A stretch of DNA of 64,000 nucleotides from Brachionus manjavacas (lineage: Eukaryota; Rotifera; Eurotatoria; Ploima; Brachionidae), in the NCBI GenBank assembly GCA_019054805.1, contig JAHQIY010000005.1, positions 479,501 to 543,500 on the forward strand. The letters run 5' to 3'. Positions 31,029 to 42,825 of this stretch are shown here, in pieces; the stretch's first letter is position 1, and each line of letters opens with the position of its first letter. A model generated the notes under the pieces. That model was not told the DNA's origin. It saw nothing but the letters and a program-made list of their open reading frames with translations, and made no database searches. Made by a program: the position numbers and the translations under genes.

Positions 31029-31748
31029 TTAAGCTAGGATATATCAATCAATTAATAATTTGAATAACTGGTGGAAAATTTTTGAAATATTTTTTGAGAT
31101 AAATTTGTTTAAAACTTTTTTTATACAATCATTATAAAATTAAAAATTAATGTTTCTGAAACGACGTACTTATGTAAAGATGACATAAAAGCTGTTAGGT
31201 AACTTAGAAAATTTTCTTGCTGTAAGTAAGAGAACAGTTGGTATAAAAACAATTTTATATAGGCTAAACTTCTGTCAAAGTGCAGTTTTTAAAAAATTTA
31301 TTCGACCTTTCTTTTATTATTACTTAACTCTTTTATTTATTAAAATCGAGTTTGATAAGAATTTTCATTTTTATTTTTTAAATTAATTTAGTTTAAAGTT
31401 TGAAGCCACAAAATTTTAATATTGTTAATAACGTTTGAAAAAATAAAGCTTATATGCTTTTCAGCATTCCAGCTTTAATTCTCATTAACATCATATTTAT
31501 TTTTATTGACTTTGAGGCTACACTTAGGTGCATGCAGTTTTAGTTAAGAATGTTTTAACATGCTCGAGATGGTATTTATTGACTGCGCCAAAGTCGTGTT
31601 TCAAGTTATGAAAGTAATTTTAAAAATTAGAAATATTTTTTTCAAGCTATATTAAAAAAATTTTTAATTACTAAATAATTACACAACCTCATTTTGACGT
31701 ATTTTAAAGAATTATTGTGATTGAATTCGGTCTGCTCTGATCATTCAT
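31029..31748. other. 3' flank of the TRP gene, no gene seen
   Basis: AT-rich without repeats or open frames that can be supported. Confidence 0.4.
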
Positions 31749-34700
31749 TCAATGAGAATTCTTATTGTCCTTGAAGTACAAAACATCAACTTTAGAATTA
31801 TCTAAAAAATAAGTAATAAAATAATAATAAGAATATAATTTTTTAATAAAAAAGCTTTACCACTTTTTTGATTAGCTAGCATAGAAACATATCTTTCTAT
31901 GTTATCTAATTTTTTTTCAAACTTTTCTAAATCAAAATTTTCTAGATTCTTCAAAGCCATCATTTGCATCTTGAACCGATTACATTTTTTATTCAAATCT
32001 TTGACAGAAGCAGAAATTGGTTCAATTAAATTTTTGATTCCCAAATCTTCTTTTTCTGAATTTGTTCTATAAAGTGCAAAATATTCATCTGGGACTCGAT
32101 TTGCTAATTTAACACGTGAACTTTCACACAAACCGTACTCAAAAATAATTATCTCTTTAGCTTTTTCCAGCATATAAAGGGCTCTAGAAGAACTACTTAT
32201 TCTTTCGAAGGTGCTCGTTATCAAAGCAATTAATATATTGATCATAATAAGAGATGTAACACCAATATATAATGCAATCATTAACTCAGAAATTTCACTG
32301 TCAATTTCTTTATATTTCTTGAAGAATAAACTCAAGATTTATTTAAAATTCCAAGATGAACAAAAGCTCACTTCATAATCAAAATCTGAAAATCCTAGAG
32401 TAACTGAATACATGAAAAACATTGCTTTATTATAAGTGCCCATCTCAGCCAAAATGGTTTTGTTCCCGTTCAGGCATTGTTCACTATTTGGATCGCAATT
32501 AATTGTTAAGCCATTTCCATAAAGCATGTAAAAACTTGATGTAAATGGTATCCACACTACTATGAAAATTAATAACCATACAAAAATATCCACGACTAAA
32601 AGTAAACCATTTTTCGGTCATATTAATCATTTTGTTGAATTTATAAATTTACTTATGTAATAAAGTGTCATTATCACTTTTCCCAAAGGCTTTATAAAAA
32701 TTAATTTTTTTTTTATTTTTTTTTTCATACTTAGGAGATTATAATCAACTTGTTTTTAAAACGATAAATTTAGAGTTGGTCGACCGCTCAGAAATTAAAC
32801 TATTTAAAAAAACACTTAAATTCTAAGCCATCTTTTTTTCATTTTCTTCCTATGAAATTATTTTTTTTATATTTCCTCTACTAAAAAAATATTTTACAAA
32901 ATCCCGACTATTTTTCTAATAAGCGCTAATTTTTAGAACTTTCTCCTCCTTTACCAAACATTATTACTGCTGCTACGATTACAGCTTTGTATTAAGTCAG
33001 GAAGAAAAAAGTCTGAAAAAGTCAAAAACACATCACAGTATGACTTGTACTTGAAAAATAAAAAAATTGATAAGTCTTGACTTGTTTCAAAAATTTAAAA
33101 AAGAAAAAAAGAAAAAAAAATTGGCTAAATTAATATTTTTTTAAAGTGAATTTGTGAATAAAAAAGAAATTTTAGAAATCAACCAAATCTCATCAGAACT
33201 CGAAAAACAGTCTAATTTACTGCCCGATTGGGTTGCAGTATTATTTTACTACAACTAAAACGAAAACAAAACAAGCAGCCTGAATCGAAGTATTTAATTC
33301 TTTTATTATCTATTTTTTTTTAAATAACATCGAAAGAAATCTGTCAAAAAGAACCAAAAACATATCAAAAAGAAGCAAACCAGGATTCGATTAAATTCTT
33401 TTTTTTAATTAATTCTTTGTGTGTATATATTTTATTTTTTTATTAATTAATTCATTTTATAAGAATATAAATGACAAGATTTTTATTTCATGAATGCATT
33501 TTTTACCTTAAATTTAAATAGTATTTTTTTTAAGTAAAAATTATATTTTTTTGACATTTCAATTATACTTTTAATCCTTTCCGTCACTAAAATTTTTTTT
33601 AATTTTTTAATTGTAATTCATTTATTAATAACCTTTCAATAATCGAAATTCAAAGTGAGCATAATTTTCACAATTAATTTTTATTTTAATTAATAAAAGA
33701 TAATTAATAAATGAATAATAATTCAAAAATTTAAAAAAAATTTGATATTTACTGAACAAAAATACCATATAAATGTCATACCCAAAGACAATTATCTTGA
33801 AAACAAAGTAACTTTATAATATTTAAAAAGATGTCACTTTTAAATATTAAAAGTTGATAGTTAAAACTTTATTTATTTGTTTAAATTTTTAATATAAATA
33901 AATGTACGAGCCAGCAACCAAAGCAGACATTTAATATATATTCTCCTAACAGGCAAGTGAAATAAAACCATCTTTTATATATCCTTGCTTGTGTCATCCA
34001 TTTATTGACATAAATTTAAGGGAAAAAATGTATTCATGAAATAAAAATCTTGTCAAATATGTATTGTTGAAAAATTGATATATCAATTTTTAGTCTTAAA
34101 AAATTCTTCAGAATTTAAGACTCTTTAAGAACAAATAAATAAATTAAAAGAAATTTAGAAACAAGTCAACACTTGTTTTTTAAACAAATAATTTAAAAAA
34201 ATTTAAAATATTAGATTTTCTTGATTTTAGAAAATTTATACATTTAAAATTTAAAATTAAAATTACTTCCCACAAAACTCTAGCATTCTTAAAAACTCGA
34301 ATTGATAGAAAAAGAATCGCAATCGATGTTAATCGAATATGATCGCGGGCTATTTTTTCATTATGATCTATTATGTCGGCCAGATGAGTCGCCAAAGACG
34401 CAGAGAGTAAAATAATTGTTATAATATCAATAATGTTCCTATATAAAAAAATTTTAGATGTTTTCCTTAAATTATTTAATATTACCATTTGTCTTTGATG
34501 TAAGAAATAAAAAATTTAAATGTTGATAATTCTTTTAAAATGTTTTTTTTCTCCATTTTCAGAAATTCAAAAATCTTGTCCGATTGTTCATTGCCAACAA
34601 ATTCCATTTCAGTTTTAATATGATCTATTCTTGCTCTGTTTATCAACTTAAATTTAATTGATTTTTTTAAAAAGCAAGTAGAAATAACTAAATATTAAAT

Positions 34701-37700
34701 AATTAATAATTATAAAGGAAGTGTACAGTTTGGAGCTAATTTTAACTGAGGGTCGAGCAATTTTTATTTAGCCTTAAAATTTAATGACTAACGCATCAAT
34801 TGTTTGCACTCTTTGATTGCACATAAAAGAAAAAATAGATAAAAATTAATCTATGAGATCTAATTTTATGAAGCCTTAATACTTTCATACCTTTATAATA
34901 AAACCTTCACAAACATCCCACTCAACCGGATTTTTTTTAAACTTTTTAAACTTTTGATTTAACGTGATCTCGAAAATTGTCTTGTGGTCAGGAAAATTAA
35001 TCTGTGACCAGTTTTTTAATCGGAAAATATTAATAGATGATATAATAAAAGATGAAAATATTATGTAAAAAAATTTTACTAGAAAAAAATCAACAACTAT
35101 CTTAAATGTTCATTTGCTATAATTTAAATTTACATACTATATTAATCGACATTTTTTCATCTAAAATGTGACAACTACTACAAAAAGAGATTAATTAAAT
35201 ACTTTTATGAGTAAAAAGCTAATATTGGCTTCGCTATAATTGATATTCTTATTCTCAACCTAGAGAAATGCTTAGCGATTCGAGTGATGAGGAATCTTAT
35301 TAAGATTTCATGGAATTTCCAGTAAACAAACAAAAATTAAGTATGCTTTTTTTTTCTATAATATGTAATCTTTTTATCTTATATTTAAATAAAATAAATT
35401 GTAATCTAATATTTTATGTTTTTGTTAAAAAAAAAATACTAAAATTCACGCTCTTTATTTTTTGCAAAATCATCTAGTAGATAAATCTTTTTTACTTTTA
35501 GAAAATCAAATTTGAATTGTAAAGCAAAATAGGGGAAGAAAGGGAAATAGTTTTGGACTGAATATGGTTTAATTTTTTGTGTTTGAATTAGAAAATGTAT
35601 CCAATGTTGAAATAACATGGAAAAAGTGCGATGTTTCAAAAAAAAATAATTTTAAGTTAATATTGTAAACATGAAAAACTTTGTTTTTTTTATTAAATTT
35701 TGACTTTGGGTTTGTGATATGATGATCCTTAAAGATAATAATTGTAGTTTAAAAAACTATCTTCGCTCTGTTCTTCATATTTCATTAATTAAGTATTTGT
35801 TAAAATGCACCAAACGAAATTAAATTATCACTAAAGTCACAATTTTATTAGAGGAAAACATAGTTTTTCGGTTCTAGTCGCTTAGGTAAATTATGGTTCA
35901 CCTGTTACTGGAACAATTCTTGTTCTCATGTTTTATGAACTATTAATTAACATTATCTAAAAAAGGTTCAACTTTATTGAAATTTTTTCATCTATTTAGA
36001 AAAAAAACTAATGATAAAAAATAAGAAAAAAAGAATAATTACATAGAAAACTTAAAGTTGGGCGAAGTAAGTAAATATTGGGAAATAGATGAATCCATGT
36101 TCCCCAAAGTCAAACTCTTAAAGGGTGAACAATTTATTTTAATTTTTATTATTTATGCTGAAAGGCAAAGATTTAAGAAGAGAGCGCATTTGGGTATTTG
36201 GGATTGTTGAAAGGGTAATTCCAAGTCAACCAGATCAGAGCAAATGCTAAGCTATTTTTAAAGCTTCTTCAAATTAAAAAAAAAATATTAACGAGAATTA
36301 AGAATATCAGTTTCGAGAATTAAGAATTCTATTAAATAGCTTCAGTCAATTTGTTCACTTAATTCTATTTTGGTTCACCCTAATTCTATTTTGAACAAAA
36401 AAATTGGGTGAACCAATAGTTCACAAAACCTGAGAACAAGAATTTTTTGGATAATAAGTTAAGTATGGTTTACCTAACCGACTAGACCCAGTTTTTCAAC
36501 AATTGAATAAAAACTTTATTCTAAGTGAATTATTTATCTTTTTTTTTGTATTCTTTTTTATTTTATTTTAAATTATTTAACTTTATTTTTAGTCTTTTCA
36601 TGTATTTTTATTCTGAAGGAGCATTTGCTCGGTAAAAATAAATAAATGAATTTTTTAAAAGTTTAAAAAGAATTTTCAAAATGTTTTTCAAATTTGCAAA
36701 CAAAAATTAACCTCATTCTATTTCAACTCATTATTTATTTATTTATTATTTTATTAATTTTTTTCTTTTATGAGTGTGACAATTTTTATCTTTTTCTTCC
36801 CTTCTTTTTGTTAAGTTTAAAGCTGTCTGTAAAAAAAAAAGAAAATAAACCTTATGAATTAATTTGTATAAAAATTAGTCTAAAAATAGAAAAATAAATT
36901 GCATAAAAATAAGGCAGTTACAAAAAATTTTGTTTCTTCTAAAAATATAAAAACAGAATTAAGAAAGCTCTATATTATTCAATTCATTCAATTAAACTCA
37001 TTTTATTTGAAAACATCGCACTTTTTCAATGTTATTTCAACATTGGATACATTTTCTAATTCAAACACAAAAAATTAAACCATATTTACTTTAATTTTTG
37101 ATTTTTACTGTATATTTTTTTCAAAGAGAAATTTATTAAAATAATTAAAAATTTACCTTTTTATATTTAAAGTTATCAATAAATTCCTTGATTTCAATAA
37201 ATATCATAATTATTAGCGTTAAAATTCCAATAATCTAAACTTTAATAAATAAAAAGCATTCATTTCATCAAAGCTCAATCTTACAAATAAAATAAGCAAG
37301 GCAAGTTCGTTGGACAAATCGTATTTATGTCTTAGATCGTAGCGTTTCAATACCCCCCATAGGTTCCAAACAACGCAAAACATTAAGTCAATTGTGAATT
37401 TGACAAAAGACCAATATCTTATTTCATTCCACTTGAAATTTATAAAGTTGGTAATGACTGGATGGGAAATCAGTTCTAAATCGTTTTGTTCAACAACATA
37501 TTCCAACTTTAAATTGTATTAGTTTTATTTTGATCAACTGAAAAATAAATTATTACAATTGACTTAACTTTTGGAAATATGCGCAAGTCTTCATTAGAAG
37601 GATTTTTGTGATCTGCGCTAAACAAGGTTATAGGCTGGAGCTCTATATTCTTTAAATAATATTTATCTATTTTTAAATATTCATCCAAATATCTGAATTC

Positions 37701-38343
37701 TCCTTCTTCGTCCAAAACGTCTGGAGCCTAATGAAAATTGAAAAAAAATTCTAGAAATTAAATTTATTGCTTACCAATTTTCGGCATCTGGCAATTATCC
37801 AGTAAAGAGCTTTCTGTCCATCTCTATTCTGGACATTTATTTCACATTTTTCCTCAATTAGCAATTTAACCGCCTCAATTTGTCCATATTCGGCAGCAAT
37901 ATACAATGGTGTTCTACCATAATGGTCCCTGGCTTCCTTTTTTGATCCGTTTTTGATTAACTTTTTTATTTCTTTGACATTACCATTCTTAGCTGCTAAA
38001 TGCAATTCTGTCAACTCGTACTTAGCTAAATTTTTGTTATTGTCATTTTTTTCATCCAAATTAGAATCATCGACCAAATAGAGTGAACTTGATGCTACTT
38101 AATTTTTTAATTTGTTTATTTTGATTATTATTTGATTTAAAGAATAAATTTTGGATTACTTTTATTTTTTGAAAAAGTTCTATTAGCTTTAGATTGATTT
38201 TTTGTTACTAAAAAAAATTTTAAAATGTTTCTCGAAAGAATCCACGTTATCTGTTTTTTATTACCTTTGTTATAATTTATGACATCTAGAATTTTTTTTT
38301 CCTTTACAATTAACTTTTTATTTTTATTCTCACTTATGTTCAT
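31749..38343 (-). CDS. TRP-type cation channel with N-terminal ankyrin repeats
   Basis: Twelve exons were placed by splice sites and phase: 38343-38265, 38097-37775, 37727-37569, 37506-37285, 37234-37157, 35100-34891, 34646-34486, 34438-34267, 32689-32653, 32595-32372, 32317-31861 and 31801-31749. They give 2175 nt and 724 residues in one frame. The ankyrin part shows ELTELHLAAKNGNVKEIKKL and GRTPLYIAAEYGQIEAVKLL. The membrane part includes HPVITNFINFKWNEIRYWS before S1, YIKDKWNIIDIITIILL (S3), RLTSIAILFLSIRVF (S4), YYIIVDIFVWLLIFIVVW (S5), a pore loop with SVTLGFSDFDYE, and S6 MIALYIGVTSLIMINILIAL followed by TFERI. This fits a plasma-membrane TRP channel, nearest in style to TRPA/TRPV. The donor after FPK at 37569 has an in-frame alternative 12 nt downstream. 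The 35100-34891 exon adds an extra hydrophobic segment; it fits the phase but is the least certain. Two introns exceed 1.5 kb and hold repeats. Confidence 0.8.
32690..34266. other. Long TRP intron
   Basis: At 32994-33100 the words AAGTC, GACTTG and AAGTCTTGACTTG suggest a worn AAGTC-family element. The rest is AT-rich with TTAATTAATTAATT runs near 33400-33450. No gene. Confidence 0.4.
35863..36497. mobile_element. Inner foldback MITE, about 635 bp
   Basis: The left arm (35863-35943) reads TTTTTCGGTTCTAGTCGCTT, AGGTAAA, GGTTCACC and ATTCTTGTTCTCATGTTTT. The right arm (36415-36497) is its inverted copy with about 85% identity. GGTTCACC also recurs in the MITE at 40746-41251, so the two may be distant relatives. 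Confidence 0.65.
36540..36655 (+). mobile_element. LINE 3' tail only (family of 1-3290)
   Basis: A pyrimidine-rich 3' UTR is followed by TTCTGAAGGAGCATTTGCTC, GGTAAAAATAAATAAATG. The stem differs from the other two copies on both sides of the hairpin (GAGCA/TGCTC). No coding part is attached. Confidence 0.7.
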
Positions 38344-38955
38344 TTTTTTAGTTTCTTTAAAAATAAAACTTAAATCAAATAAATTTGTAAGGTTAATCGG
38401 AGAAACTATAGCAACTTTAATAAAATTTTAAGGAATTATTATTTTTTTTGTTTCAATTCATTGAGATAATTTTTCAACTTCCTTTGTTGCTTGATTTTTA
38501 CTTAAATAGAAAAAAGAAATTTACTTTAGAGTGCGTATTGTTGGCATAGTAATTAAAAGCTGAAAATTAGAATCTTAAAATTTATTAAAAATAAAATTTT
38601 TTTTTTGTAGTTAAATATTTTAGATCAGCATAAGTTGATTAGCATAGTTTGAATTATTAAGATTTAAGATTTTTTATTAAAACATTCAAAAAAAGTCACT
38701 AAAAAGGTATTTGAAAAAAAGCATTATATGTACATTATATGGATATTATTAAATAAAAATAACATATTATTTAACAAAGATTGATTCAAGTAAAAAATTT
38801 TTTAATCTGATGAATTAAAATTAAAGAGTTTTCACATCATATCAAGTCTGAGAATAAAAAAATCAAAAGAAAATTGGTTATTTACATAATCCTAATCTTT
38901 TTTCTAACATAAAATAGATTAAATTTTGTAGACGTTTTTTGTTTATCTTATATAT
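38344..38955. other. 5' flank of the TRP gene, no gene seen
   Basis: AT-rich sequence only. Confidence 0.4.
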
Positions 38956-39181
38956 TCAAAAATTGAATTGTTTAATAATTAACTTTCCTTTGGTAGGGAC
39001 AAGATAGTCATTGGAATTTCTAAAATTATGATCAATTTTTTCCGAGCGGTTGCTGATTAAAATTTCTCTAAAGTCTTCAGGCGATGTTTTAAAATTAACA
39101 ATTTTATGACCAAAGTAAGCAAGACGCTTGTTAATTCTATGCTGAAAGCAGTCGATATTGTATTTAAGGTTCGCGCGGAGC

Positions 39182-39617
39182 TTTAAATTCAATAAATAAA
39201 AAAAGTGGTCCCTAATTTTGTTCAGAATTTTCTCTAGTTTCAGAATCTGTATAATAAAGTAGGGGTCGGGGGGTAAACCACGGACTAGATACAAAAATAG
39301 TGAAAAAATACCATTTTTTTACCATTTTTTGCCAAAATATCGATCTATTGGTAAAATAATAGATTAAATTAATACACCATTTTGTTGATGAGACTATTTG
39401 CTTTCAGAATATATATATTAATATGGTTATGTCTATTAGAACATGAGATATTTTAGCTCAAAGGTAACTAACTTTTGTTTTTTTTTCGATCTTTGAGGGG
39501 GTGGGGTCAAAAAAAATTTTTTGACCCCACCTAAAAAACCGTTTTCCTAGGTTTTCAAGTATGCAGATTAATATTTTAAAGTCGGTTTGCCGAAATTCAG
39601 ATAGTGCTGTAGTTTTG
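39182..39617. mobile_element. Unclassified insertion in the LINE C-terminal region
   Basis: The segment splits the LINE frame. It is bracketed by a 16-bp inverted pair, AAGGTTCGCGCGGAGC at 39166-39181 and GCTCTGCGCGAACCTT at 39618-39633. It contains a 15-bp perfect hairpin (39500-39531) and a GGGGTCGGGGGGTAAACC run at 39263-39280. It may be a small inserted element or the scar of a fold-back rearrangement. Confidence 0.45.
39500..39531. repeat. Perfect 15-bp hairpin
   Basis: GGTGGGGTCAAAAAA pairs with TTTTTTGACCCCACC with two bases between. GC pairs at the base and A/T pairs near the tip make a strong cruciform or hairpin candidate. Confidence 0.7.
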
Positions 39618-40745
39618 CTCTGCGCGAACCTTACTCAACTTGATATTTAATGTGTTAAAATCATCATTGCTAAGAATATTTGGGCGAATATTTAATAATC
39701 TTTGAACACAATAGTTATTCAAATTAACTAATGTTTGAATTGATAACGAAAGACAAAGACAAAAAAATATTGATAACGAAAGACAGAAATCATAGAAAGG
39801 CATGATAAATGATTTGAAGAACTTGAGCTTGACTTTGTGCGATAAGTAGAACAATCATCCTATTGCATAAAGCCGTTTATTTGTTGAAGCTCTTAAGCTT
39901 ATTACGTGTTGCAAAAAATTGAGCATGTTATCAATTAATACTCCGAGGAACGAGCGGTGTGTGACGAGCATATAAACATAGACACACGTGAATAAAAACA
40001 AATACTGAATAGTTATTAAAAAAATTCTGGACGTAAATCGTCAATAGACTATACACATTAATTGATAAATTACTTGTTTTTTTTTACTTTTTCGAAACTA
40101 ATAAATTATAATAAACATGCAAATAAAACATAACATTAAAGCTGAAAGTTAACGCCTCGTTACTCGCAATTATAAAGCCGTGCTTTCCTATCTTATCTAT
40201 ACTATTGAATTTACACCAAGTTAATAATTTTTGAATCGAATCAAGAAAAGAACGAATAAGTTCAGAGTGATTTTCCCCTGTTCTAATTAGAATTATATCA
40301 TCGGCAAAAAATTTCACAATGAAATCGGAAAGAGAACAATATCATTTATATAAATAAAAAACAGGAGTGGTCTGGTATACTCCCCTGGGGGACACCTAAT
40401 TTGAGCGTTCTTGAGTTAGAAGTAGACTCATCAGTCTTCACAGCTTGGAATCTGTTCTCAAATAACTTTCCAGTAGTGTTATTGAAGAATCGTCAAAACC
40501 ATAACAGCGTAATTTAATTAGTAGAATGTTATGGTCGACCGTTTCTAAAATCAAAAGCCTTTCTAAAATCAGTAAATATGCGTATTAAACGTTTCCTTTT
40601 AATTTGGTTCATTTTCGACATAATCTCATGTAAGGGTGATTTACAGCTATGGCTTGATCTGAAACTATGTTAATTACTTGAGAGTATCTTAGCTTCAGTT
40701 AGATAATTGCTTATTTGTTTATGAATAAGCTTTTCAAACAATTTT

Positions 40746-41251
40746 GGGGTCTATTGCGTTATGTGATCACTGGTTCACATAAAAGGTGAACCAACTTACC
40801 CAACCTAAATAGGTGATCAGCTGTGTTCACTTATTAGGTGAACCAAAAATATGTGTACTAATTAATTAAAATTTTTTTCAAAATGATCACCTAAATTAAA
40901 TTGTGTTCACCTAAAATGATTCTTACCAAAAAAATTATGACAAAGTAAATAAAAATTTGATTTTTCAAAATTTTAGCTTTAATAAATAGTCATCTTATTT
41001 TAAAAAAATTACAAAACTTTCGCACTAAAAATATTAAAATTACAATAAAATGCTTTTAAATTACAATAAATTTTTTTTTGGCTCACCTATAATTCAAAAA
41101 AATTAAAAAATAAATTTTGATTTTCTAAATATTTTTTTGTACACATATTTTTGGTTCACCTAATAAGTGAACACAACTGATCACCTATTTAGGTTGGGTA
41201 AGTTGGTTCACCTTTTATGCGAACCAGTGATCACATAACGCAATAGACCCC
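40746..41251. mobile_element. MITE, 506 bp, about 110-bp terminal inverted repeats, AATTTT duplication
   Basis: The ends are GGGGTCTATTGCGTTATGTG and its exact complement. The arms stay nearly identical for over 100 bp. AATTTT flanks both sides (40740-40745 and 41252-41257). Removing the element and one copy of AATTTT restores the host LINE frame across PISK-LFEK, which proves the boundaries. No coding sequence. Confidence 0.93.
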
Positions 41252-41400
41252 AATTTTGAAATCGGTTGTAAAACAGATATCCCACGATAACTATTCAAAT
41301 CATCAGTTGAGCTTTTATTTTTAAAAAACGGCGTAACAACGGTAAAATGAAAAAAAAAATTGAAAAAGTAAATAAATAAGCTAAAATGGTGTGTAGTCAA

Positions 41401-42825
41401 ACTGAACTTCCCATGAAAATCTTAATAGGTATTCTACAAAATCCGATACCACTAGAGGTTGAGATCCCCGAGAAGAGTTTTCTAATCTTATTTTTGGGTA
41501 TAAATTCCAGAGAGAACTAAGTTACTAATGCTGTCTTTTCCATACAAATGAAAGCAACGAGTGAATCAAAAACTCTTGCCCTACACCTTTTTAATTAAAT
41601 TCAAACCAATTTTGATTCCAAAAATTTTTCAAACTTATTTTCAAATACCATGTCTGTAATTTAATATTGGACAATAAAAGGATTGTTATAACTAATTCTT
41701 TATTCAATGATAAGATAATAAAAAATAATAAAAAAGGAGTTGCTTATTTATGGAATCAAGTGACAATATTCTTAAAACGGTAGATATATCGAAAGAATTT
41801 ATGTTTCGAAAGGAAGCAGAAAATTTAAATTGAGCACTTATCACCGAATTTTAATCTTTTCTTCCTTACTATTTACCAAAAAAAAAGTGCAGTTATCTCT
41901 TGATCAGACTTATTACAGTTTAAAAATCAATTTGACACATTTCGTTTACAAAAAATTACTTTTTTTAAAAAGATTTATTACAATGCAAACAAAAATTTAT
42001 TAAAAAAATTAACTTAAAGCGTCTCTAAATTGATTATCACCGAAATTTGTCAGATTTTTGTGTTTGTTAGGAGAGAGATAAAGAGAGCTTGATACAAGAC
42101 AAAAGTTGAATTTGAAAAAAAACGATTGATATTAGTAAATTCTCTAGAACAAATCCACTTTATGATGCTCCAGACCGTAAAAAAAGACTAAAAAATGAGA
42201 GTAATTTAAAAATATTGATAATTTTTTATTAAACTTTAAAAATTTCAAATTTACAATTTGGAACTTTTTTGTAATGAATTTCAAAAAGTTTTCAAATTTA
42301 AATCCACAAAAAAGTCTCAATTTTAATTAATTCGTTTTGAATATCACAATTTTAATCAAACAATAAAATATAATAAAACACAAAAATGTGAAAAAGAGAA
42401 AAAATAATATTAGTAATAACAAATAGTAAAAAACATCGAGTTTGATTGAGTTAACAATTAAATCGTAATTAGCATTGAGCTAGCACGAGAATTTACTAAA
42501 GACGCAGGATTTAGAAACAAAAAAACGGGAAAGAAAAATTTTGTTACAAAAAAATTAAAACACAGTGAGATTTTGTTAAGCTTGTATATATAATTATTTT
42601 TTTTAAAAAATAATCTAACAAAAATTTTTAAATTGAGCAATTGTGTCAAAAATTATTTTTAAATATTTATAAAAACAAATTTGGAAACGATTTTTTTCTC
42701 AACAATTTCCAATTAAATAAAAAATGATAAAGCTCAAATTTTTTTAAATTAAATTAAAAAATAAGTAGCCATTATTTGAATTAAACTAAATCCAAGTTTT
42801 AATACAATTATGTTTCCGTAGATAC
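41401..42825. other. Intergenic, possible LINE debris
   Basis: At 41665-41810 a plus-strand frame reads NSLFNDKIIKNNKKGVAYLW and continues NQVTIF, which resembles the C-terminal end of some LINE ORFs. The rest to 42825 shows no gene. Confidence 0.3.

Larger units (their letters stand above)
35561..37087. repeat. 80-bp inverted repeat pair (outer) in TRP intron
   Basis: 35561-35640 and 37008-37087 are inverted copies differing at only about four positions over 80 bp, beginning AATATGGTTTAATTTTTTGT on the left. They bracket 1.37 kb that includes a second inverted pair and a LINE tail. The right arm ends about 70 bp before an exon. Confidence 0.75.
38956..41400 (-). mobile_element. Dead LINE (second family): RT to C-terminus, twice interrupted
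   Basis: From 41400 down the minus strand reads FFKNKSSTDDLNSYRGISVL. It is split by a MITE (41251-40746), then continues LFEKLIHKQISNYLTEAKIL, LKLGVPQGS (about 40410), KFFADDIILIRTGENHSELI (catalytic FADD, about 40310), SFLGVLIDNMLNF (about 39945), KVKLKFFKSFIMPFYDFCLS and LNNYCVQRLLNIRPNIL. A second break at about 39618-39182 precedes the last part, LKYNIDCFQHRINKRLAYFG at about 39160. Several stops and frameshifts are present. The RT is of the CR1/L2 style and differs from the family at 1-3290. Confidence 0.85.

Noticed and set aside
36694..36897. 67-codon Phe/Leu-rich ORF in the TRP intron
   Set aside because: Low-complexity AT-driven frame on the strand opposite to the gene, with no start context or homologous pattern.
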